A stretch of DNA of 64,000 nucleotides from assembly GCA_963970005.1 (NCBI GenBank), contig CAXAMN010026472.1, forward strand, positions 516,282 through 580,281, read 5' to 3'. The DNA is from Durusdinium trenchii. Lineage: Eukaryota > Sar > Dinophyceae > Suessiales > Symbiodiniaceae. The notes beneath the pieces were generated by a model. That model saw only the letters and a list, made by a program, of their open reading frames with translations, ran no database searches and had not been told where the DNA came from. Both the position numbers and the translations under genes were made by a program. Below are positions 11,745-20,099 of the stretch, piece by piece. Each line of letters opens with the position of its first letter. Positions within the stretch are counted from its first letter, which is position 1.

Positions 11745-14700
11745 TCAGATTAAGCCTGTTGTCAACAACATCAGCATCATTTCATGGACCATGGACTTGG
11801 TGAGGGAATCGGCAAGCATGTAGTTCGTTGGGACCAACGTCACCATTCGAACTCTGCCATCCAATCGTGCTTCCTTTATGGACAAAACGTAGAGCCGCTG
11901 TGTCTTGTCCTGAGGCATCGTCTTGCTGCCTGTGATGAGCTCATAGACATCTCTAGCATCTCCATACATGTCCAAAGGCATCTCTGGATTTCCAGCTGTC
12001 TGGATCTTGATGAGGTCCTTCAACGATGGAGGATGTTGAGGATGGAGCATCTCGCTGAGCCTGATCATACACAATGTTGCAGATTCCAAGGCGTTCACCA
12101 TGGCTAGTGTCTCACCATGTGATGTGCTGTAGCTCACCCTCTTGGCTTTTGCTCCATGTGAGTGCAAAACATGCATTACTCCTCCATGCATGAGTTCGTG
12201 CTCCTCAGTCTCGCAGGTGTGCTCAAAGTCAATCGTGATGTTCCGCCATTCGTCATCGGCCAAAGCAATGACTACACCTTCCTGGGCATAGTTCCGGCCC
12301 TTGCTGGCTGCCGAAGCATCATGAAAGCAAACTAGTCGTCGATGCTTTGTCCTGAAGTAGCGGTAGTGCAAACCAACATCTGCAAACTCCTTCACCTTCA
12401 TGAGCACATTGTTTGCCTGCTTCAAATCCTTGACCTCTGCTACTGTCACTCGTGATTGTAGTGCTGAAACATCCGCAATCACATCCAGCCGTGTCGCTGT
12501 CACCCAAAGAAGTGCTCCTAAGATGGATCGCAGATCTGAGACTTCTGCTGGTGTCAATCTGGAATCATCTTCTCTTGCAGGGACAGGTGCAGGTGTAATC
12601 TTTTCTGAAAACTCCTGCTGGCTGATCATGTAGCCGTCTGCAGTACGAAGGTACTCACAACCACAATGAGTGAATGGCAATTGCTGTCGTGTCACTTTGC
12701 CAAACTTCTTGACAAAGGAATCATATGCATCGTCCAGCCACTCAGGCGTTCCAGTGATCGCCAAGTCATCCACATGCGTCGTGACCATTGCAATGTTCTC
12801 ACCATCCTTCTTCCATGTCCAACAGTTCTCATCTAGGTGAGATGGTTCCGCGCCGCTTTCTCGGATGAAATCATGTAGAGAAAACTGCCAAGCCAATGGA
12901 GCGTCATTCAACCCATAAACAGGCTTCAAACATAGCAGTCCATAGTTGTGCAACTCTCGTTCAGGAACCTTGAACTCGTCAGAGAATTCCGCCAGATGTC
13001 GCCAAACATTAAGTGGAGGAAATATCACCACCATGCGGACAGGCGCTTGAATGCCTTTCTTCTGCAGGGTCTTTCGGATCTTCTCAAAGTCAAAGCCCTT
13101 GAGAAATGCTCCAGCAATGTCCAAGCTTTCCAGGCTCATCTTGCGTGACCATGATGCTCTGGATACCAGGATCCTTTGGCTTAGCCTTGTCGCAGTCGTT
13201 GACCTTGTCGTGAGCTCTCCTTTCTGTCCATCCAAACAACCACGCGCACAAAGTCGAGACTTGATGCGAATGCTCTTGTCAGGATAGCGCTTTCGCTTGC
13301 GAACCCACCGTGCATCAATCTGCACGTACTCTCCTGTGATCTTCATCTTGTGGATCTTTGCGAATGCTTTCTCGTCAACAAACTGCTTGATCTCGTTGCG
13401 ATCAGCTTCTTCAACAGCAGGCCAAATGTCGGCCGTGATGTCTGCTCCTTCAATGTTGCGAGTCTCCTGATCTACCTGGTAGATCTCTGCAGTTCTGAGG
13501 CATGCGTATGCTTGATGCGTCCTCTTGTAGTGGAAGTGGAACAATTGAGGAAGCTTCTCTTTCTCCCGGAGATGTTGTTCCACCATGAACTGATTGCATA
13601 CTTCTGACCACATGTGACAACCTGTCAACCAATCATGTCCACAATCAATCTGAATGATGTGGTTCTCAGTCATGTTGACATGCAAATTTCGTAGAAAATC
13701 GAGCTCTTTCTTCACATTGTATATGCGCTGCCTCTTCTTCTCGGGTGCCATGACCACTGTTCTGGTCTCTGGTGCATCTCTCTTCTCGCCTCTGTCATCG
13801 GGAACGTTGACGTCCATCTTGTCGTCATCCTTGTTGATGGTCGACTGACTTGCTGGCTCTTCCACAGGATCAGGATGATAGTGGAACAAGTAGATGGTGC
13901 ACATCTCTTCACGAGAGTAGTTGGAAACCCTCTTCATCTTCAAGAATCCGTCGGAGAAGTGCTCTTGCACGGCGTAGCCTTGTCCTCCATGAATCCATGA
14001 GATGAGATGACCAACTGTGTTCGATGGAGGCTTGATGTTCCGCAAGCTTCGTCCAAGTAGAGCTCCATGGACTTGATGCTTGCTCAAACCTTTGTAGATG
14101 TGCTGCACCCACAACATGATCTTCGTTGCATGATCATCCTCACGAGGGAAGAATCGCCACTTGCCATTTCTCTTCAGCCAACCATAGATGTTCGTCTTGT
14201 ATTCTGTGAGGCTTTCGACAAATCTCATCAACTTCCTCAAGGCATCTTCTGTCTCCATGTTCGGCAAGGTGAAGTGGAAAATGCCCTTATAGGATCGGAT
14301 GTGTCTGAGTGCTACCAGATATGGCTTTCCTTGATATTGGATGATTGCCACACCATCATCAGCGTCCAATCGTAGCAACAAAGCAGGTCCACGCCAACCA
14401 GGGTCGTTCTTCACCTCTCTATAGAATTCAACCTCTGATGTACCAGCAATGAGCTGGTCGAGGTCGAGCTGGTGTGTCCTGGTTCTGGCTGCTCGTGCTA
14501 CACGATCTTCAATCACAGCTTGATGAGCTTGTGCAAGTGCTGTTTGCCGGATTCTCATCGCCTTCTCAAAGACAGTGACATCTGTCTCCTGGGCTCCAAC
14601 AACACTCATAATGCCACGGCTCTCAGGATCATAGAAGCCATTTGGAAGAGTGCCAAACACTGCCATGGATGGTGTCACGCCACCGTAGGACAAGGTGATG

Positions 14701-15842
14701 TTGTGAGCCATGCAGCTCTCCTGAGCTATCTCTTCATTCTCTGGCGCGAGGCCTTGTCGTTGAAGTTCTGCTCGTAGCTTGTACATGGTGAGCTTCATCA
14801 GACCCACGTGTCGTTCCACCAAGCCAGTGCCAGTGTGCTGTTCGGCTCCATGTCCTTGTGTTGTGCCACGTGGCGCACGCTCAATGGAGAGTCGTTCAAA
14901 CTCTGCTGCAGTCTCATGTGACATCAAGGATACTTGTTGATCGAGAACAAGTCGCCGAGGTGGTCCAAATAGAAAGATCCATGCCTTCTTAAATGCCGTC
15001 AGCAAATCGTCAGATTCTTGTCCTTCAATCGTCGTGCACATTTTGAAGCGAGTTGCTTCATCACAAAGAAGCATGAACCAGGTGTTCTCCCACATGAATA
15101 GGTCCATCTGTACTGATTCATTGAAACTGCTTGCTCCTCGTGCTCGAACTTGTGGACGATTGGGAAGTCTGACATACTTCCTGCAGATGGCACAGCATTG
15201 AACCGCCTCAGTCGCCAACTTGATGACTTCAGGTGACATTCCAGCTTTCTGTAGTAAGTTCGTAAAGTCGGAGATCGGAGAATGCCAAAGCCGCTCGTGA
15301 AGACCAAGTAGGAGTTGCTTGACCTTCGTGTGGTTCTCGTCTTCCATGAGCTTAGGAATGCGAACCAACACTCTTCGCAAGTTGTAGTTCGGCTTCAATG
15401 GCTTGATCTCCTCAACTGACTTTGTCTGCAGTTCTTCATCTTCATAAGGTGCAATCTGAGTTGGATCTCGTTCAGCTGGGTCTCCTGGTCGATCGAGTAC
15501 TACTGGAGGTGTCAAGGGTGCTCTCTTGAGATCAGCTATGCTCTTCTCATCCATCTCGTCGAGGTTCTGGGCAGGCTGCACGATACCAGGTTCATCAGGT
15601 CTTGTTCTTGGCCTTGATGCTGGTGTTGATGGCGAAGGTGCCATATCGTGCTCCACTCCATAGATGGTGATTGCCCAGTCATCCTCGTCGAGTGCTGCGT
15701 TGATCTGGCTGAAACTCATCTCTCGCAAATCTTCTGGAGGGTGAATGTCCCATGCTTTCACATTGCCTCTCACTTGCATCCGTAGGTATGATGATGTCAA
15801 TGGAAGCTTCGGCTCTGCTGATGCAAGATGGAAAGGTCGGAG
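11745..15842 (-). CDS. pol: Copia Pol: integrase, reverse transcriptase, RNase H
   Basis: Open for about 1,365 codons between the TAA at 15843 and the TGA at 11745. Numbering from 15800, the integrase zinc-binding part shows H168, H173, C203 and C206. The catalytic core shows D233 (VQMDLF), D287 (LVLDQQ) and E329 (GLVERH). The RT begins near residue 830, with DIAGAFLKG and, at about 1010, THVDDLAI, where the usual YVDD reads HVDD. RNase H begins near 1155 (FHDAS) and includes HGETLAM near 1230. A Lys/Asp-rich linker lies between integrase and RT. All catalytic residues appear present, so the enzyme could be functional if the flanking stops are read through or absent in other copies. The first codons after the TAA are in frame with the upstream protease/methyltransferase part. 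Confidence 0.9.
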   Translation of the reverse strand, partial: LRPFHLASAEPKLPLTSSYLRMQVRGNVKAWDIHPPEDLREMSFSQINAALDEDDWAITIYGVEHDMAPSPSTPASRPRTRPDEPGIVQPAQNLDEMDEKSIADLKRAPLTPPVVLDRPGDPAERDPTQIAPYEDEELQTKSVEEIKPLKPNYNLRRVLVRIPKLMEDENHTKVKQLLLGLHERLWHSPISDFTNLLQKAGMSPEVIKLATEAVQCCAICRKYVRLPNRPQVRARGASSFNESVQMDLFMWENTWFMLLCDEATRFKMCTTIEGQESDDLLTAFKKAWIFLFGPPRRLVLDQQVSLMSHETAAEFERLSIERAPRGTTQGHGAEQHTGTGLVERHVGLMKLTMYKLRAELQRQGLAPENEEIAQESCMAHNITLSYGGVTPSMAVFGTLPNGFYDPESRGIMSVVGAQETDVTVFEKAMRIRQTALAQAHQAVIEDRVARAARTRTHQLDLDQLIAGTSEVEFYREVKNDPGWRGPALLLRLDADDGVAIIQYQGKPYLVALRHIRSYKGIFHFTLPNMETEDALRKLMRFVESLTEYKTNIYGWLKRNGKWRFFPREDDHATKIMLWVQHIYKGLSKHQVHGALLGRSLRNIKPPSNTVGHLISWIHGGQGYAVQEHFSDGFLKMKRVSNYSREEMCTIYLFHYHPDPVEEPASQSTINKDDDKMDVNVPDDRGEKRDAPETRTVVMAPEKKRQRIYNVKKELDFLRNLHVNMTENHIIQIDCGHDWLTGCHMWSEVCNQFMVEQHLREKEKLPQLFHFHYKRTHQAYACLRTAEIYQVDQETRNIEGADITADIWPAVEEADRNEIKQFVDEKAFAKIHKMKITGEYVQIDARWVRKRKRYPDKSIRIKSRLCARGCLDGQKGELTTRSTTATRLSQRILVSRASWSRKMSLESLDIAGAFLKGFDFEKIRKTLQKKGIQAPVRMVVIFPPLNVWRHLAEFSDEFKVPERELHNYGLLCLKPVYGLNDAPLAWQFSLHDFIRESGAEPSHLDENCWTWKKDGENIAMVTTHVDDLAITGTPEWLDDAYDSFVKKFGKVTRQQLPFTHCGCEYLRTADGYMISQQEFSEKITPAPVPAREDDSRLTPAEVSDLRSILGALLWVTATRLDVIADVSALQSRVTVAEVKDLKQANNVLMKVKEFADVGLHYRYFRTKHRRLVCFHDASAASKGRNYAQEGVVIALADDEWRNITIDFEHTCETEEHELMHGGVMHVLHSHGAKAKRVSYSTSHGETLAMVNALESATLCMIRLSEMLHPQHPPSLKDLIKIQTAGNPEMPLDMYGDARDVYELITGSKTMPQDKTQRLYVLSIKEARLDGRVRMVTLVPTNYMLADSLTKSMVHEMMLMLLTTGLI

Positions 15843-18317
15843 TTAAATCTTCACTGCTTTGACTTGGATCAGGTCCTTGAAGAACTCCTTGAAGAGGCTC
15901 ATAAGCATAGGATTGTCCAGCCAGTGAACATAGTCGATCTTTCTCCTTGCTGCTTCATTGAAGACACCCATAGTGGCATTGATGGTTTCGAGGAGGAGCT
16001 TCTTGAGCATGTGTGTAGTTGGCACGGAGAGCGCTTTGCTGGTAAGGTTCTTGATCTCCACGCCCTCATAGAGCTCCGCCTCGGCTTCTTGCTTCCACTT
16101 CTTCATGGCATCCATTTCAGCTTCAAGCTTCTTCTTTCTTCGTGGATTTTCTTCGGATGGCCATCGTCCATGTCGACACTGTCCAGGCACCAAAGTGTGC
16201 TCTATGTTGCGAGGACAATGACGTCCAAGCTGGCATCGGACACAATCATAGTAGTGACCAAGCGTCACTGCGTAAGCATCATGTGGCCAAGTTTTCAGCT
16301 TGAGTAGGTTCATGTAGGCCAGGTACTGGATGATGTCCTGCTTCATGCGTTGGCACATTCCTTTTGGGTAGACTGCTGACATCGAAGTCCTGGTCAGACC
16401 AGATGGGCCTGTGCCTTTGAGCTGAGTGTGTGGAACACCGCAATGACCTCCGCATCGAAGTCCAGTGTGCTTCCAACGGATGTTGGATCCAAAGCCAGTG
16501 GGCTTCATGATGGGGTAGCCGTGTTCATCTTGGGCTCCATGCATGCACTGGTCCACTCTCTGTCTGCTCTTGTTGCCAGGAATTCGTTGCAGTCGTAGAG
16601 GATTCTCTGGAAGTTCTTGCCATGATTGTGCTCCATAAGGTTGTTCTATGTTGTAGCCACGGCCATTGGCATCTTGTCGCGCAGAAAGATCTTGACATAG
16701 TTGTAGTGCTGGTCTATCTTGTAGACGTTCACACATCTTCTCATCAGGATCTTTCGTAGATGCCGCAACTGACCATGGTGCACAGTCCGGAGACATATGA
16801 AGCACTCCAGGTTGGAACTCTTCGTAAGCTGCGTGGATCATGCCACGATGGCTTGCTACCCGCATGTCCCAGCCGTACCGATAGTCGACGGGGAAACCAA
16901 CCATGAGTCCAGCAAGAAGCAACGTCAGCGACAATCTTCCACTGCCACTGAACAACTCCCAGAAGTGCCATCGCAATCCTCGTCCTCGAACTCTCTTGAA
17001 CCAGCTGTCAAAGTTCTTGGGAGTCACCGGCGTCAATCCGCTCTTGGTGTAGAACTCCTCAGGGATTGCTTTGTATCGTTTCTTCAACTTGGCTTGATCT
17101 GCCGTCTCGGGGATCATATCGCCAGTGTAGCTGAGGAAGACGTTCTTCTCTTCATCATAGCTTGCCTCACGTAGGCCTTGTTCATCATGAATTGCCGGGG
17201 CCAAAATGGCAGGTCCGGCAGGGTGCTCGTTGATCAAGTGGTTTGAATTCTTCGCAGGCTCTTTGCTCTTGTCGTTCTTCGTGCACTGCTCTGCCAAAAT
17301 GGCTGATGGTGAAACTTCGTCCTCGGAGTCGCGCTCTTCTGCAATTGGTGATAGGCTCTTGTTCTTCTCGCTGTTCATGAGGTCGTAGGGCTCCTCGGAC
17401 TTCTTCTGCTGTTCCTCATCAATGAAGTGAATCTTCCTGGAAGGAACAGGATTCCGTAGTTCATCTTCTTCTCCATTCTCGCAAGCCAAATGATCACAAC
17501 CAACATCATGATCTTGCCTCTTCATTGGGCCTGTGTCTCGTTCATGTTCACGATTGTAATCACACCGGTCATCCTCTGCCGCCGTCTGGGAATGGAAGCA
17601 GTGTCTGACCCGTGGTTGCACGTCAGGCCAAACTTTCGAAGTGATCTCGGTGATCTTCTGGAAGAAAGCGATGGCCTCGTGCTTCGAAGCTCTTGGAACC
17701 TTCTCGTTCTGAACGTTGTCACAAGGCAAGATGTAGTGTCCAGAATCTGTGAGCAGGATCCTAAAGAACTTCGCGTGATTGACCTCTGCATCCATGGCGT
17801 CCTTGGTGTTCAGAACAAGCATACCATCACCATTCTCAAACCAATCTGTCAAGATTGATGCACCCAATCGACGAAGAGTCGGGTTGCCAACCAGTGCTGG
17901 GCATAGGCTTCCAGCTCCACCAATGACCTCCGCCGTGTAGGTGATGGGTTGTCCTGCGGTCGCCATGGTCAACGTGACCTCTCCGAGAGTTGACTCGCTG
18001 TTTCCTGAAATGCCGGAAACTGGAGTGATCTTGTTGCGGTTGATCTCCATCTCGCCCAGGGAGCAACTCTTGAGCATTCTGAGGGTCTCGCTACCAACCA
18101 GCCCGGATGCAGCTCCGGGATCAATGAGCAAACCATAGCGTTCTTGCCCATGGATGGTATGGTAGCTCATCTGTGTCTCTTCTTTCTTCATGTTGAAGAC
18201 CATGAAGTTCATCTTGAGCTTCTTGTCATAGTGATCCTTCGTAGTATACTCAGGCTGACCTGAATATCCCTCAGTTGGCTTCTTGAAGTCCTCATCCTCG
18301 GATGACGTGTGGATCAC
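15843..18317 (-). CDS. Copia aspartic protease with methyltransferase-like domain
   Basis: An 824-codon segment continuous in frame with the Gag zinc knuckle upstream and Pol downstream. The protease active site is at residues 65-72 (LLIDPGAASG), with DPG instead of the usual D-T/S-G. From about residue 440 a domain resembles C5 cytosine methyltransferases: WELFSGSGRLS fits the SAM-binding motif I, SPDCAPWS near 510 fits the catalytic Pro-Cys region of motif IV, and NIEQP near 557 stands where ENV/ENP of motif VI is expected. A cysteine-rich part (VRCQLGRHC) and a Lys/Glu helix follow. Cytosine methyltransferases inside dinoflagellate retrotransposons are known; here the fold lies between protease and integrase. 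Missing spacing residues make catalytic competence uncertain. Confidence 0.75.
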   Translation of the reverse strand: MIHTSSEDEDFKKPTEGYSGQPEYTTKDHYDKKLKMNFMVFNMKKEETQMSYHTIHGQERYGLLIDPGAASGLVGSETLRMLKSCSLGEMEINRNKITPVSGISGNSESTLGEVTLTMATAGQPITYTAEVIGGAGSLCPALVGNPTLRRLGASILTDWFENGDGMLVLNTKDAMDAEVNHAKFFRILLTDSGHYILPCDNVQNEKVPRASKHEAIAFFQKITEITSKVWPDVQPRVRHCFHSQTAAEDDRCDYNREHERDTGPMKRQDHDVGCDHLACENGEEDELRNPVPSRKIHFIDEEQQKKSEEPYDLMNSEKNKSLSPIAEERDSEDEVSPSAILAEQCTKNDKSKEPAKNSNHLINEHPAGPAILAPAIHDEQGLREASYDEEKNVFLSYTGDMIPETADQAKLKKRYKAIPEEFYTKSGLTPVTPKNFDSWFKRVRGRGLRWHFWELFSGSGRLSLTLLLAGLMVGFPVDYRYGWDMRVASHRGMIHAAYEEFQPGVLHMSPDCAPWSVAASTKDPDEKMCERLQDRPALQLCQDLSARQDANGRGYNIEQPYGAQSWQELPENPLRLQRIPGNKSRQRVDQCMHGAQDEHGYPIMKPTGFGSNIRWKHTGLRCGGHCGVPHTQLKGTGPSGLTRTSMSAVYPKGMCQRMKQDIIQYLAYMNLLKLKTWPHDAYAVTLGHYYDCVRCQLGRHCPRNIEHTLVPGQCRHGRWPSEENPRRKKKLEAEMDAMKKWKQEAEAELYEGVEIKNLTSKALSVPTTHMLKKLLLETINATMGVFNEAARRKIDYVHWLDNPMLMSLFKEFFKDLIQVKAVKI

Positions 18318-18980
18318 GAAGCTCTCGGCCTTCTTGGTCGTCTTGACCTCCTTGGAGCTTGTGGCAACTTCTTGCGGAGTTGAGGCATCAGGAATGCCTT
18401 CGCTGATCGACAGACCACCACGAGGCTTGTAGTTGTCCTCCTCCTGGTAGGCGTAGTAGTGGCCTTTTCGACCAAAGCCTTTTCCTTTTCCTTTGCCTTT
18501 GCTTCTCCAAGGATGCTTGCTCTTGCCTTTGCTCTTTCCTTTGAAGTTGGGTCGCCATCTCCAGAAGCCTTTTGACTTTCATTTTCCTTTGTAGTTGTGG
18601 CTGCCCTTCTTGTTCTTGCCCTTGCCTAGTGGACAATCTCGAACTCGGTGGAACTTGCTGCCACAGTTGAAGCAGCCATCCTCACTGCCATTGCCTTTTC
18701 CTTTGTAATAGGCTTCGTTGTACTCGCCCGAGACATTGGAGTCGCTTGCTGAACCAGATGTCATGCCAGCCTCAAGGTCCACCTCTTGCCATGACTCATC
18801 GCTGGCATCATGGTTCTCGTAGTAGTTCTCGTCGTTGGCGTACTCCTCATAGACCCATTCACCTTCATCGGCCTCCTCATAGCCATACCACCATGAATCC
18901 TCGGCCTCATAGTCATCGCCCCAGTCCTGGTAGTAGGCGTCGTAGTCGCCATAGGACTCATCATTCTCTTCATGAGGATC
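18318..18980 (-). CDS. gag: Copia Gag C-terminal part with zinc knuckle (broken by TGA)
   Basis: Read in the frame of the downstream protease. It starts with a very acidic Asp/Glu/Tyr/Trp segment. Then comes a CCHC zinc knuckle, CFNCGSKFHRVRDC (C-x2-C-x4-H-x4-C), for binding packaged RNA, followed by repeated Gly-Lys basic units. A TGA at 18579-18581 interrupts the Gly-Lys run; a single G-to-T change in a GGA glycine codon would explain it. The frame is then open into the protease. The N-terminal Gag is in a different frame, shifted by one base around 18970-18985. Confidence 0.8.
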
Positions 18981-19654
18981 TGGGCGTCATCAGGTTCTCG
19001 CCGATTAGGGTTGATGCGCAATGCCAGAGCTCGAGCGTCGTTGAAGCGAGTGTAGTCGCCAGCAACCTGCAGTTTGATGTCATCAACCGTCTTGGATGGC
19101 AAGCCAGAGTTCTTGAACCATAGGAAGAACTTGCCAACATCGTTCAACTGCAGTCCAGCTCTGTCATGAGCATCATCGTACCGGCTGTCGAACTCGACGC
19201 TGTATTCGGACAGGCTGAGCTTTCCTCTTGCAAGGCCAAAGAACTTGTCCAGTGCTTGTGTCGCCAGATCTTGGTCTTGCTGACCGAACGCCGTGCGGAG
19301 TGCATTGGCCAGGAATTGCACTCCTGAGGGGATGTGGTTCTGGATGATCACATTGGTCGCTGGGTCGCGGACTTCATCAACAGCTAGTCGAACCAGCGCT
19401 GCATCGCCAACATCGAAGGTGCCGTCTGGCCTTGGCACTCTCAAAGACATGGCGATCGTGGATGCTCGACCATAGAGTCGTCCAGCCACCAGTGGACCGA
19501 TGGCTTCATCCTCCACATTGGCAATCCGGTACCAAAGCTTCAGCTTGTCGAAGTAGGTCCTCAAGGGATACGAAGCATCACCTGGAATCCAGCCCGGCGG
19601 AATGTCCCGCCGATACTCCTGGAGCGGAATGCTCCCAGAGCTGGGTGGATTCAT
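18970..19654 (-). CDS. gag: Copia Gag N-terminal (capsid) part
   Basis: The start is taken as the ATG at 19654; an in-frame TTG lies two codons earlier. About 225 residues of helical, capsid-like sequence follow, with LARGKLSLSEYSVEFDSRYD typical of the UBN2/retrotrans-Gag region of copia elements. Beyond about 18980 this frame degenerates into repetitive Met/Thr/Arg, while the frame shifted by -1 gives the acidic segment and zinc knuckle. No slippery heptamer is seen at the crossover, so a 1-base deletion is more likely than programmed frameshifting. Confidence 0.8.
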
Positions 19655-19723
19655 AGTCAAGCAATCTTGTAATCGATGGAGTCCACGGGGCCTGTGATGA
19701 GGTTCTCAAGGATGTAGTATTTA

Positions 19724-19809
19724 TTCCTCTTGGGTTCAACCCCAAGTGAGGTAGTTTTCTGTGTTGTTTGTTCCTCTTGGGTTCAACCCCAAGTGAGGTA
19801 GTTTTCTGT
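19724..19809. repeat. Two identical 39-bp repeats with hairpin in copia leader
   Basis: The 39-bp unit at 19724-19762 recurs exactly at 19771-19809, 8 bp later. Each unit contains a palindrome CTTGGG-TTCAAC-CCCAAG that can form a 6-bp stem. It lies in the untranslated leader between PBS and Gag, where packaging or dimerisation signals are usual. A role in RNA packaging is inference. Confidence 0.8.
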
Positions 19810-19973
19810 CCTCGTCAGAGCCTTCTGACTTCTCTTGCCACCGACAGAGCAGGATCTCGATCTCCTCCTCCAAAGGCCCTGCAGACCAGAGCCTACCGCG
19901 CAACTCGCGGTAGCAGCCAAGCCGAGCGCCAGCAGCCTATGGCGGCGCTGGAAGGATCGGCAACGGAGCACTA

Positions 19974-19986
19974 GGCTCCGCTACCA
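19974..19986 (-). promoter_or_regulatory. Primer binding site of the copia element
   Basis: On the minus strand TGGTAGCGGAGCC lies one base inside the 5' LTR. It begins TGG, the complement of a tRNA CCA tail, and would pair with a tRNA 3' end GGCTCCGCTACCA. That resembles the initiator methionine tRNA acceptor stem used by many copia elements. The same 13 bases occur at 56583-56595 before another Gag. Confidence 0.8.
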
Positions 19987-19987
19987 A

Positions 19988-20094
19988 ACTCGACAGATTT
20001 GTGCCCAAGGCGCCTGCGGTATCGTGTCATGTGAAACAAGTTCTACACTTGATCATAGCCATAAGGCCGTGAGGCATGACTGCACAATTTCACT
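19988..20094 (-). repeat. 5' LTR of the copia element (107 bp)
   Basis: Base-for-base identical to 10496-10602. The PBS begins one base inside its inner end, and ACCTC (20095-20099) abuts its outer end, so both borders are independently fixed. No clear TATA-type promoter was seen inside it; an AT-rich stretch CTATATAAATA lies just outside at 20099-20109. Confidence 0.88.
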
Positions 20095-20099
20095 ACCTC

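Larger units (their letters stand above)
10496..20094 (-). mobile_element. Complete Ty1/copia-class LTR retrotransposon with extra domains
   Basis: The element is bounded by two 107-bp direct repeats that look identical base for base, flanked by a 5-bp ACCTC duplication. Read on the minus strand the order is LTR, PBS, a leader of about 320 bases, Gag, zinc knuckle, aspartic protease, methyltransferase-like domain, integrase, RT, RNase H, membrane/coiled-coil extension and LTR. Integrase before RT defines the copia order. The coding region is one frame apart from a 1-base shift in Gag near 18970-18985 and three in-frame stops (18579, 15843, 11745). Identical LTRs argue for recent insertion, so the stops are either very young, were carried by a parent mobilised in trans, or are tolerated by readthrough. 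Confidence 0.9.

Noticed and set aside
18970..18985. Programmed -1 frameshift between the two Gag parts of the copia element
   Set aside because: The crossover shows no slippery heptamer or strong following stem; a 1-base deletion explains it equally well.
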